Positions 1 through 6,305 of a stretch of 15,376 nucleotides of DNA are shown in pieces. The notes beneath the pieces were generated by a model. The model was not told the origin of the DNA and did no database searches. It saw nothing but the letters and a program-made list of their open reading frames with translations. Source of the stretch: JANMDS01 sp031430575 (GTDB taxonomy: Bacteria; Pseudomonadota; Gammaproteobacteria; Burkholderiales; Casimicrobiaceae); contig JANPBT010000059.1 of NCBI GenBank assembly GCA_031430575.1, positions 1 to 15,376 of the forward strand. Direction: 5' to 3'. The position numbers were made by a program, and so were the translations under genes. Every line of letters begins with the position of its first letter. Position 1 is the stretch's first letter.

Positions 1-186
1 AGCGCATCGGGCAATGAAGCGGTTTACCGGCTAACCGTAAAGCTCAGCGAACAAACGATTCAAGCCTATGGCAAAGCGCAGCCGTTGAAAGCAGGCATGA
101 CGATTGAAGCGGATGTGCTGCAAGACAAACGCAGGCGCTACAAGTGGGTGTTAGAGCCTATGTTTGGGTTTGCGGGGAGGGTTTGA
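1..186 (+). CDS. HlyD-family membrane fusion protein, C-terminal end (partial)
   Basis: An open frame runs from the first base of the window to TGA at 184-186, giving 61 residues with no start visible. The segment contains a short hydrophilic strand-rich stretch (YRLTVKL, QPLKAGMTIEADV), then a basic turn (DKRRRYKW), then a hydrophobic C-terminus (WVLEPMFGF). This pattern of 'lKpGM-x-a-x-v-x-x-x-R-x-x-x-w-l-x-e-P-l' is the usual end of HlyD/CvaA-type periplasmic adaptors. Such adaptors link an inner-membrane ABC exporter to an outer-membrane channel in type I secretion. The peptidase-C39 ABC exporter downstream (1366-3537) on the same strand is the expected partner. Family assignment rests on motif recognition of a short fragment, so subfamily is not resolved. 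Confidence 0.75.
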   Translation, partial: SASGNEAVYRLTVKLSEQTIQAYGKAQPLKAGMTIEADVLQDKRRRYKWVLEPMFGFAGRV

Positions 187-218
187 ACGCTGAAATCAGA
201 ACTCCAATTTATTTATGA

Positions 219-254
219 ATGCGCGCGAAAGCCGGTCGCGCATGATGTTTTTTT
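219..254 (+). terminator. Putative rho-independent terminator after the HlyD-family gene
   Basis: A 7-bp inverted repeat (ATGCGCG at 219-225 and CGCGCAT at 237-243) encloses an 11-nt loop. It is followed, after four bases, by seven T residues (248-254). The position 33 bp past the stop codon suits a terminator for the adaptor gene. The gap between stem and T tract makes it a less than perfect example. Confidence 0.5.
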
Positions 255-280
255 ATCGGCTGATGTTGAAGTTTGAGCAC

Positions 281-309
281 CACCCGTAACCAAAGTACGG
301 GTGATTTTT
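281..309 (+). promoter_or_regulatory. Hairpin directly upstream of the small-peptide ribosome-binding site
   Basis: A perfect 8-bp stem, CACCCGTA (281-288) and TACGGGTG (296-303), closes a 7-nt loop. It is followed by A and five T residues (305-309). The T tract runs straight into the AGGAG ribosome-binding site at 310-314 of the small peptide gene. It may be an attenuator, a second terminator for upstream transcription, or a 5' stem that protects or controls the peptide mRNA. The sequence alone does not choose among these. Confidence 0.45.
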
Positions 310-320
310 AGGAGAATGAA

Positions 321-509
321 ATGCGTTCAATGAATATTCATTAAACAGTATTTGTTGGTGGCGGAGATGCTGCAGCGACTCGCCTGCCAGGGACAAATAG
401 TTGGGGTCAACCTTATCCCCCTGATGGGTTTGTCTACATCGGTGATTACCTGGTTGATATCAGTATTATGGGCATGGCGACTACCATGATCCGCGGTTTC
501 ATCAAGTAG
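321..509 (+). pseudogene. Microcin/bacteriocin-like double-glycine peptide precursor with an in-frame TAA in the leader
   Basis: AGGAG at 310-314 sits 6 nt before ATG at 321. The frame reads MRSMNIH, then TAA (342-344), then TVFVGGG and a further 47 residues to TAG at 507-509. Aligned to the microcin V leader (MRTLTLNELDSVSGG, recalled from the family), the two are the same length. They share M1, R2, V(-4), G(-2) and G(-1), and have hydrophobic residues at -12 and -10. The stop occupies exactly position -8, where these leaders carry a conserved Glu; GAA to TAA is one base change. The putative core starts DAAATRLPG, is rich in Pro and aromatic residues in its middle (SWGQPYPPDGFVYIGDY), and ends in a hydrophobic stretch with IRGFIK. 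No in-frame ATG, GTG or TTG lies between the TAA and the GGG. A private terminator follows at 516-550. The C39 exporter at 1366 is the enzyme that would cleave such a leader. It could be a fresh pseudogene, a sequencing error, or a readthrough case; TAA is a normal stop elsewhere in this window. I do not recognise the core peptide. Confidence 0.6.
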
Positions 510-515
510 TCAGCT

Positions 516-550
516 AGCCGTCAACGCCGAATGGTCGTTGGCGGCTTTTT
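516..550 (+). terminator. Strong rho-independent terminator after the small peptide gene
   Basis: The left arm at 516-526 and right arm at 536-546 pair over 11 bp with one G-U wobble. The loop is 9 nt, and five T residues end at 550. It begins 6 bp after the TAG of the peptide frame. This marks the peptide as a self-contained transcription unit, and suggests the CPBP gene starting at 572 needs its own promoter or readthrough. Confidence 0.75.
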
Positions 551-571
551 ACATCGTTAATCGGGAACTAA

Positions 572-1177
572 ATGCGTATACCTGCTCATACCTTTCCGAC
601 TCTCGCGGCATTCGCACTTTTGCTGTGGCCTGTAGTACCTATATGGCTGCACGCAACCCGCGGCGCCGCGATCGATATTCGTGGTTTGATCTATTGCTTG
701 CCATTGTTTGCGGTTTTCGCATTCGTCGAGGAACTTATTCACCGGAAAGGCATTCTTGGCTTTATGGTCAAAAAGAGAGTGAACCCGATCTTGGCGCTTC
801 TAGTTTCTGCGGTCGTTTTTTCCGCAATGCATTTCACGCGTCGAGAATTTTCTGCGTCAAATTCACTTTTCTTTCTTTCGCTCGGACTTGTCTTCGGCGT
901 GGCATGGCTCCAATATGGCATCTGGATGAGTTGGTCGCTGCATTTTGCAAATAATGCGGCGCAGCTCGCTCTTTTGGGGTTCAACCGCTTCGGCCATGAA
1001 TCCGATTTTTATGCGCGGCCCCTCGTTCATATTAACGCACGTGACTTTCAATCAGCAGCGATTGTGATTTCGCTTGTATTGATTGGAATGACAGTGTTTT
1101 GGTATCGGTCATGGTGCTTCAATCTATGCCCAATGAACCTCAAAAGTAAGGCTGGTTTACTTATTTCGAAAACTTGA
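572..1177 (+). CDS. CPBP family intramembrane metalloprotease (CAAX/Abi type)
   Basis: This 201-residue, strongly hydrophobic protein has the three CPBP motifs in order: EExxxR at residues 53-58 (EELIHR), FxxxH at 83-87 (FSAMH) and HxxxN at 124-128 (HFANN). The Glu and His residues form the metal site in this family of membrane-embedded proteases. Hydrophobic segments lie near residues 8-27, 38-52, 72-88, 98-115 and 148-168. In bacteriocin loci of other bacteria, CPBP proteins give self-immunity or act in peptide maturation. The location between a putative leader peptide and a C39 exporter makes an immunity or processing role a reasonable inference. The ATG at 572 has only a weak GGGA upstream (563-566). 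The short polar tail after residue 175 lacks recognisable features. Function in this locus is not proven. Confidence 0.8.
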   Translation: MRIPAHTFPTLAAFALLLWPVVPIWLHATRGAAIDIRGLIYCLPLFAVFAFVEELIHRKGILGFMVKKRVNPILALLVSAVVFSAMHFTRREFSASNSLFFLSLGLVFGVAWLQYGIWMSWSLHFANNAAQLALLGFNRFGHESDFYARPLVHINARDFQSAAIVISLVLIGMTVFWYRSWCFNLCPMNLKSKAGLLISKT

Positions 1178-1365
1178 AACAGGTGATTACTTTAAAAAAT
1201 GCTGAATATTTGTCGCTTATTCCGAGTAATGAGGCTGAGGGAATGTGAACGAGATTAGCTTGGAAAGCCATCAGTACCCGCGACGAAAATGCATAGCCGT
1301 GAGTCCAATTCCACGCGTGCTCGTCATCGTTTGTAAGCGTATTCAAATTCGTTTTTCCTAGGCTA
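1178..1365. other. Gap between the CPBP gene and the ABC exporter
   Basis: This 188-bp stretch is visibly richer in A and T than the flanking exporter gene. I found no clear promoter, no double-glycine leader peptide with a ribosome-binding site, and no terminator hairpin. The short frames on both strands have no supporting signals. Confidence 0.4.
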
Positions 1366-3537
1366 ATGTCCGTACATACACTCAATTTAAATCTCCTTGG
1401 TTCCAAACTTCGACCCATACTTCAAACCGAAGCCGCTGAATGCGGAGTCGCTTGTTTAGCGATGGTCGCATCCCATTTTGGCTTGCGCACCGATCTCGCT
1501 GCACTGCGGGCGCGCTTTAGCGTCTCGATGAAAGGGGCGACGCTCGCGCAATTGATGGGCTACGCCGCTACGCTTGAGCTATCGCCGCGCCCGTTGCGGT
1601 TAGAGTTGGAAGAGCTGCCGCAGCTTGGGTTGCCGTGCGTTTTGCATTGGGACATGAATCATTTTGTCGTGTTGACTAAAGTGACTTCGAAATCGATTAC
1701 GATTCTTGATCCCGCGATGGGCGAGCGCACGCTGCGGCTCGCAGAAGTGAGCGGTCATTTCACTGGCGTGGCGCTGGAGCTATCGCCAACGCCATCGTTT
1801 GTAAAGCGCGATGAGCGCCAGAAGATCAAGCTTTGGCCGTTGATGGGCTCGGTGATGGGGTTGAAGCGCTCGTTGGCGGTGGTGCTCGTGCTCGCGGTAG
1901 CGCTGCAAATTTTTACCGTGATTTCGCCGCTCTTTATGCAGTGGATCGTCGATGGTGTATTGGTGAGCGCAGATCGAGATTTGCTGACGATCATCGGCTT
2001 TGGCTCGCTCATTTTGCTGCTCACGCAATTGGCAATCAGCACCGCGCGCAGTTGGTCGTTGCTTTATGTGAGCACTACGCTAGGCTTGCAGTGGACGGGG
2101 CGCGTTTTCTCTCATATGATGCGCTTGCCTGTTTCGTTTTTTGAGAAGCGGCATTTAGGTGATGTCGTCTCGCGGTTTGATTCGGTCAAAGCGATTCAGC
2201 GCTCGCTGACGACGAGCATATTGGAAGCGATCTTAGATGGCGTGATGGCGATCGTCACGCTCGGTATGATGCTGCTCTATAGCCCAAAGCTCGCGGGTAT
2301 CGTTTTCATGGCGTTGACACTTTATGCGCTGCTGCGCTGGGCATCCTATGGCATGTTGAAGCAAGCGAGCGGTGATTTGCTCGCTCTGAATGCGAAAGCG
2401 AGCAGCCATTTTTTAGAAAGCATCCGCGCCGTGCGCCCTATCAAGCTTTTTGGGGGTGAAGAAGATCGCAAAGCCCGTTGGCAGAATATGACCATTGAGG
2501 GCATCAACCGCAGCGTGCAGGTTGAGCGACTCAATCTTGTTTTCAAAACCGCGAACGCACTGATCTTCGGCATCGAGGGCGTAGCGATTTTGTGGCTCGG
2601 CGCCAATAGCGTGATGAGTCGTGAGCTTTCAATTGGGATGTTGATGGCGTTCATCTCATACAAAGATCAATTCAATGGCCGCATTAGTAGCCTCATCGAT
2701 AAATTTATTGAATACAAAATGCTCGATCTTCATGCTGAGCGTTTGGCCGATATCGTGCTCACCAAAGCAGAGCCGCTGGCTGCGCCGGTATCTCCCGCGC
2801 TGGGCAAGAGCAACTCTGCTGCGCAAATCTCAGTGCCCAAAATTGAGTTGCGGGGCGTTTGCTTTCGCTATGCCGATGCCGAGCCGTGGGTCTTGCGCGA
2901 TATTAATATTACTTTCGAGCCTTGCGATAACGTCGTCATTGCGGGCGCATCGGGCTGCGGCAAAAGCACGCTCGTGAAAGTGATCCTTGGTTTATTGCCG
3001 CCGACGGAAGGGGAAGTACTCGTTGATGGCATCCCGGTGTCGCGCATGGGTTTTTCCGCTTACCGAAAGCTGGTAGGCACGGTGATGCAAGATGATGTGT
3101 TGCTCGCGGGCTCAGTCGCAGACAACATTACCTTCTTCGACGTGCAACCGAATCTGCTGCGCATGGAGGTGGCTTCGAAAGTCGCCTCAATTCATGATGA
3201 AATCGTGGCGATGCCGATGCAATACCGAACGCTCGTCGGCGATATGGGCACGACGCTTTCTGGCGGTCAAAAGCAGCGGGTGCTGTTGGCGCGCGCGCTT
3301 TATCACCAGCCCAAAGTCTTGGTGCTCGATGAAGCGACGAGCCACTTGGATGGCGATAATGAAGCAAAAGTAAATGGTGCAATTCGCAATTTGAGGCTTA
3401 CCCGCATTAGCGTGGCGCATCGGCGCGAGACCATAGCGATGGCGGATCGCTTGATTGTGGTGGCAAATGGAGTGATCGTGCGCGATGAGCGAAAGCCAAG
3501 CGCAGCAGCGGCAGACTTGGAGCCAAAGCGGGCATAG
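1366..3537 (+). CDS. Peptidase-C39-containing ABC transporter (bacteriocin/microcin exporter)
   Basis: This 723-residue protein has the three domains of the CvaB/LagD class. (1) Residues about 15-140 are an N-terminal C39 cysteine protease with Gln20 (oxyanion), Cys26 in QTEAAECG, His99 (NHFVVL) and Asp115 (ILDPAMG), so the protease looks active. (2) Residues about 165-450 are a type I ABC transmembrane domain. (3) The ATPase domain has Walker A GASGCGKST (527-535), a Q-loop in VMQDD, signature LSGGQ (631-635), Walker B VLVLDEAT (651-658) and H-loop His685. Such proteins cut double-glycine leaders at the membrane and export the released peptide with an HlyD-type adaptor and an outer-membrane channel. 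Both an adaptor (1-186) and a leader-like peptide (321-509) are upstream on the same strand. The ATG at 1366 has a poor ribosome-binding site, but starts the protein the usual distance before the C39 motif. No outer-membrane channel gene is in view. Confidence 0.93.
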   Translation: MSVHTLNLNLLGSKLRPILQTEAAECGVACLAMVASHFGLRTDLAALRARFSVSMKGATLAQLMGYAATLELSPRPLRLELEELPQLGLPCVLHWDMNHFVVLTKVTSKSITILDPAMGERTLRLAEVSGHFTGVALELSPTPSFVKRDERQKIKLWPLMGSVMGLKRSLAVVLVLAVALQIFTVISPLFMQWIVDGVLVSADRDLLTIIGFGSLILLLTQLAISTARSWSLLYVSTTLGLQWTGRVFSHMMRLPVSFFEKRHLGDVVSRFDSVKAIQRSLTTSILEAILDGVMAIVTLGMMLLYSPKLAGIVFMALTLYALLRWASYGMLKQASGDLLALNAKASSHFLESIRAVRPIKLFGGEEDRKARWQNMTIEGINRSVQVERLNLVFKTANALIFGIEGVAILWLGANSVMSRELSIGMLMAFISYKDQFNGRISSLIDKFIEYKMLDLHAERLADIVLTKAEPLAAPVSPALGKSNSAAQISVPKIELRGVCFRYADAEPWVLRDINITFEPCDNVVIAGASGCGKSTLVKVILGLLPPTEGEVLVDGIPVSRMGFSAYRKLVGTVMQDDVLLAGSVADNITFFDVQPNLLRMEVASKVASIHDEIVAMPMQYRTLVGDMGTTLSGGQKQRVLLARALYHQPKVLVLDEATSHLDGDNEAKVNGAIRNLRLTRISVAHRRETIAMADRLIVVANGVIVRDERKPSAAAADLEPKRA

Positions 3538-3538
3538 C

Positions 3539-3586
3539 ACGCGCCATACCTGCGGCGCAGATTTGGCAGTTTTCAGCGCGTTTTTT
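3539..3586 (+). terminator. Putative terminator after the ABC exporter, with a repeat copy in its loop
   Basis: ACGCGC (3539-3544) and GCGCGT (3576-3581) can pair over 6 bp and are followed by six T residues (3581-3586). The large loop contains the 20-bp genome repeat at 3546-3565, whose own palindrome may add structure. It begins right after the stop codon of the exporter and separates it from the convergent accC. Confidence 0.5.
3546..3565 (-). repeat. 20-bp dispersed repeat, copy 1 (T variant)
   Basis: On the - strand it reads CAAATCTGCGCCGCAGGTAT. It starts 9 bp after the stop codon of the ABC exporter. Its core CTGCG-C-CGCAG is an 11-bp odd palindrome. Confidence 0.9.
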
Positions 3587-3597
3587 AGATGCGGGGT

Positions 3598-4953
3598 TTA
3601 CTGGCCGAGCTTGCGCTTGGCGAGTTTTTGTTCGAGATAATGAATGGTCGTGCCGCCCTTGCGGAAGGCTTCATCGTGCATGAGCTCGCGGTGCAGGGGG
3701 ATGTTAGTATTGATGCCCTCAATCATCATCTCGGTGAGCGCGATGGACATGCGATTGAGCGCTTGCTCGCGGGTATCGCCGTAAGCCAAAAGCTTGCCGA
3801 TCATCGAGTCGTAATGTGGCGGCACGTAATAGCCGTTGTAGGCATGCGAATCCCAGCGAATTCCAGGGCCACCGGCCACGTGAAACATCGAAATGCGCCC
3901 CGGTGATGGCACAAAGCTGTACGCGTCTTCGGCGTTGATCCGGCACTCAATCGCATGCCCTTTTTTAACAATATCTTTTTGCCGAAACGGTAGCTCTTGC
4001 CCGTTTGCAATGCGAATCTGCATTTGCACAATATCGATACCGGTGATGAGCTCAGTGACGGGATGCTCAACCTGCACGCGGGTATTCATCTCGATGAAAA
4101 AGAATTCGCCGTTTTCATAAAGAAATTCGAACGTGCCAGCGCCGCGGTAACCAATTTTGCGGCAAGCCTCAGCGCAGCGCTCGCCGATTTTGGCGATGAC
4201 TCTTTCGGGGATGCCCGGGGCTGGGCCTTCTTCAATAATTTTTTGGTGACGGCGCTGCATTGAGCAATCGCGTTCACCTAAATAAACGGCATTTTTGTGC
4301 TCATCAGCGAGCACTTGAATCTCGATATGCCGCGGATGTTCAAGAAATTTTTCAAGATAAACCGTGGCATTGCCAAAGGCTGCACCGGCTTCTGAGCGGG
4401 TTAAGTTCACCGCATTAACGAGCGCCGCTTCGGTATGCACCACGCGCATGCCGCGTCCGCCGCCACCGCCCGCCGCTTTGATAATCACGGGATAGCCCAC
4501 GCGCTTTGCAATCGCAAGCATTTCTTTTGGGTCATCAGGGAGCGCGCCTTCAGAGCCGGGCACGCACGGCACACCCGCTTTTTTCATCGCATTTTTGGCC
4601 GATACTTTATCGCCCATCAAGCGGATCGTATCGCCCCGCGGCCCAATGAATACAAACCCTGAACGCTCGACTTTATCGGCAAATTCAGCATTTTCAGATA
4701 GAAAACCATAGCCGGGATGAATCGCTTGGGCGTCGGTGACTTCGGCGGCCGCGATGATCGCGGGCACATTTAAATAGCTCTGCGCCGACGGGGCGGGGCC
4801 GATGCAGACCGACTCATCCGCTAATTTCACATATTTCGCTTCGGCATCGGCCTCGGAGTGCACAACCACGCTTTTGATGCCCATTTCTCGACATGCGCGC
4901 TGCACCCGCAGCGCGATCTCGCCCCGATTGGCAATCAGGATTTTTTCAAACAT
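3598..4953 (-). CDS. accC: Biotin carboxylase subunit of acetyl-CoA carboxylase
   Basis: AccC uses ATP and bicarbonate to carboxylate the biotin on AccB, the first step of malonyl-CoA and fatty acid synthesis in the cytoplasm. The 451-residue protein starts MFEKILIANRGEIALRV, the classic family start. It continues with HPGYGFLSEN, the Gly-rich ATP lid KAAGGGGGRGMR (about 159-170), LGERDCSMQRRHQK, and the catalytic EMNTRVQVEHPVTE. Length and motifs match the family closely along the whole sequence. I chose the ATG at 4953. An in-frame ATG at 4995 would add 14 residues (MALLSLGKKKPRTQ), but it has no better ribosome-binding site and is not usual for the family. The gene follows accB with a gap of about 49 bp that includes a small GGGG/CCCC hairpin (4962-4978). 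In many betaproteobacteria prmA follows accC; here the convergent ABC exporter does. Confidence 0.97.
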   Translation of the reverse strand: MFEKILIANRGEIALRVQRACREMGIKSVVVHSEADAEAKYVKLADESVCIGPAPSAQSYLNVPAIIAAAEVTDAQAIHPGYGFLSENAEFADKVERSGFVFIGPRGDTIRLMGDKVSAKNAMKKAGVPCVPGSEGALPDDPKEMLAIAKRVGYPVIIKAAGGGGGRGMRVVHTEAALVNAVNLTRSEAGAAFGNATVYLEKFLEHPRHIEIQVLADEHKNAVYLGERDCSMQRRHQKIIEEGPAPGIPERVIAKIGERCAEACRKIGYRGAGTFEFLYENGEFFFIEMNTRVQVEHPVTELITGIDIVQMQIRIANGQELPFRQKDIVKKGHAIECRINAEDAYSFVPSPGRISMFHVAGGPGIRWDSHAYNGYYVPPHYDSMIGKLLAYGDTREQALNRMSIALTEMMIEGINTNIPLHRELMHDEAFRKGGTTIHYLEQKLAKRKLGQ

Positions 4954-5002
4954 TTGGGTGCGGGGTTTTTTCTTCCCCAGCGAGAGCAGCGCCATGGCGG
5001 GG

Positions 5003-5482
5003 CTACTCAATCAAAAAGAGCGGTTGGCCATACTCGACCGGTGCGCCATTTTCAACCAAGATCGCTTTGACCACGCCCGCCTTATCGCATTCAATCTCGT
5101 TCATGAGCTTCATCGCCTCAATGATGCAAAGCGTATCGCCCACGGCGACGGTCTTCCCGATTTCTACGAAAGACCCAGAGCCCGGTGAGCCGGAGCGGTA
5201 AAAAGTGCCCACCATTGGCGATTTGACCGCGTGGCCCGTTTCAACGATCGGCCCGGCAACTGTGGGTGCTGCAGGCGCAGCAATCTGCGCCGCAGGGTTT
5301 GATCCCGCAGGCAGCCCAGCCTGCAGCGGCGCCGGGGCATACATCTGCATCGGCATGCCCATCGGTGAAGCTGCGACCACGCGCGTGATGCGCACCCGAT
5401 GATCGCCTTCGCTGACCTCAAGCTCGGCGATGCCCGACTCTTGCACGAGATCAATCAATGTTTTGAGTTTTCGTAGGTCCAT
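5003..5482 (-). CDS. accB: Biotin carboxyl carrier protein of acetyl-CoA carboxylase
   Basis: AccB carries the biotin that shuttles CO2 from the carboxylase to the carboxyltransferase. From ATG at 5482 it is 159 residues. It has an N-terminal helix segment (MDLRKLKTLIDLVQESGIAELEV), a Pro/Ala/Met-rich linker (about 37-83), and a biotinyl domain with the thumb region (SPMVGTFYRS) and the biotin site EAMKLMNE, with Lys125 as the modified residue. AGAGG lies 8 nt before this ATG. A start at 5539 is open but has a weaker context and adds an atypical charged 19-residue extension. Odd feature: the linker residues NPAAQI (62-67) are encoded by a copy of the 20-bp genome repeat (5281-5298). accC follows on the same strand and is very probably co-transcribed. 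Confidence 0.96.
   Translation of the reverse strand: MDLRKLKTLIDLVQESGIAELEVSEGDHRVRITRVVAASPMGMPMQMYAPAPLQAGLPAGSNPAAQIAAPAAPTVAGPIVETGHAVKSPMVGTFYRSGSPGSGSFVEIGKTVAVGDTLCIIEAMKLMNEIECDKAGVVKAILVENGAPVEYGQPLFLIE
5281..5298 (+). repeat. Dispersed repeat, copy 2, inside accB (T variant, imperfect end)
   Basis: The + strand reads CAATCTGCGCCGCAGGGT, so the core is perfect and the last part is changed (GGGT for GGTAT). In accB it encodes Pro-Ala-Ala-Gln-Ile in the flexible linker. Confidence 0.7.
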
Positions 5483-5578
5483 GCTGCGCACCTCTTTTTT
5501 CTCTTCGGGCACTTTGCCCGGTTCTGGTTTTGCTGCCATATTGTTTAGCGAACGTGCGTGCTGCCCGTCGTCCTCCGC

Positions 5579-5606
5579 ATTACACTTTGTTGCATTCTAC
5601 CGACAA
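5579..5606 (-). promoter_or_regulatory. Possible sigma-70 promoter for accBC
   Basis: Reading the - strand, TTGTCG (5601-5606) and TGTAAT (5579-5584) are separated by 16 bp. This would place the transcript start about 90 nt before the accB ATG. The -10 box is good and the -35 box is weak; the call is tentative. Confidence 0.3.
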
Positions 5607-5697
5607 TTCAAACTGCGTTAACGTGAGGCGTCGCGCGCCAGCGGTCGCAATGTACCTAACTTCGCCTAATTTGTAAAATCAAATGCGGATTTCGAGC

Positions 5698-5717
5698 CAA
5701 ATCTGCGCCGCAGGTAT
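5698..5717 (+). repeat. 20-bp dispersed repeat, copy 3 (T variant)
   Basis: The + strand reads CAAATCTGCGCCGCAGGTAT. It lies 10 bp beyond the stop codon of the TlpA-like gene (- strand), in the intergenic stretch before accB. No clear T-tailed hairpin accompanies it. Confidence 0.92.
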
Positions 5718-5727
5718 TGAGGCAATA

Positions 5728-6297
5728 TCACTGCGCGTTGCGCGCAATTGCCAGAAGTTCGTCTCGTGTGAGCTTACCAAGCTTAGTTTTAACAACATTT
5801 CCGCTGGCATCGACGACAAAAGAAAACGGCAGCGCTTGCCGTTCGTTGCCAAAAGATTTTGTAAGCTCTAAGGCGGAAATTTCGGCTAGAAGCACTGGGT
5901 AGGTTACCCCGATTTCTTTCATAAATTTAGCAACGGGTTCTTTGCGATCAATCGCAACCCCAACAAACTCGACGCCAGATTTGAGCCCAATCTCATTGCG
6001 AAACGCGATGAACTCCGGCATCTCTTCGCGGCAAGGTGTGCACCACGTCGCCCAAAGATTGACGACAGTAAATTTTTGCCCTTTTATTGAGGCGATTGAG
6101 CGTGCCGTGCCTGCAGGATCTTCTAGCTTCTGCTGCCAAAAAGCGCTAAAAATCGCTGATTTCTCGCTATCTTTCGCGAAAGCACTCGGCGCAAACTGCG
6201 CCGCAGGTAATGGAGCGTCGGTGCCTTTCATGGCTAAAAATGCACCTCCACCCAGTGCGAGTGCGCCCGCGAGGGCGATCAAAATTGTTTGACGCAT
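5728..6297 (-). CDS. TlpA/ResA-like membrane-anchored periplasmic thioredoxin
   Basis: The 189-residue protein has an N-terminal signal anchor (about residues 3-23, Ala/Leu/Gly-rich), a flexible linker, and a thioredoxin fold. The redox motif is WCTPC with Cys86 and Cys89 in NLWATWCTPCREEMP, and a cis-Pro loop is in ALPFSFVVD. TlpA/ResA proteins reduce periplasmic disulfides, for example in cytochrome c or oxidase assembly. They are usually fed electrons by CcdA or DsbD. The gene starts 8 bp after the DsbD-like gene, so the two form an operon and probably a redox pair. In many betaproteobacteria a TlpA gene stands next to aroQ-accB-accC; aroQ is absent here. Odd feature: linker residues PAAQF (31-35) are encoded by a near-perfect copy of the genome repeat (6192-6210). 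Confidence 0.9.
   Translation of the reverse strand: MRQTILIALAGALALGGGAFLAMKGTDAPLPAAQFAPSAFAKDSEKSAIFSAFWQQKLEDPAGTARSIASIKGQKFTVVNLWATWCTPCREEMPEFIAFRNEIGLKSGVEFVGVAIDRKEPVAKFMKEIGVTYPVLLAEISALELTKSFGNERQALPFSFVVDASGNVVKTKLGKLTRDELLAIARNAQ
6192..6210 (+). repeat. Dispersed repeat, copy 4, inside the TlpA-like gene (A variant)
   Basis: The + strand reads CAAACTGCGCCGCAGGTAA, one A shorter than the intergenic A variant and with a changed last base. On the coding strand it gives Pro-Ala-Ala-Gln-Phe just after the membrane anchor. Confidence 0.8.
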
Positions 6298-6305
6298 GGT
6301 TTGAT

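Noticed and set aside
321..344. A 7-codon regulatory upstream ORF (MRSMNIH)
   Set aside because: Possible, but the frame continues open for 54 more codons with a canonical leader end and its own terminator, so a broken precursor explains more.
342..344. TAA read as a sense codon through an altered genetic code
   Set aside because: TAA ends accC, glnA and ntrC normally in this window.
538..954. Open frame of 138 codons on the + strand overlapping the CPBP gene
   Set aside because: It has odd composition (many Arg, Cys, Ser), no ribosome-binding site, and is fully overlapped by the CPBP frame with three family motifs.
1161..1418. Open frame of 85 codons on the - strand between the CPBP gene and the exporter
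   Set aside because: No ribosome-binding site, no recognisable motif, and it runs into the N-terminus of the exporter.
4954..5010. Longer accC with start at 4995 or 5010
   Set aside because: The extension is not typical of biotin carboxylase, which starts MxxKILIANRGEIALR; no better ribosome-binding site supports it.
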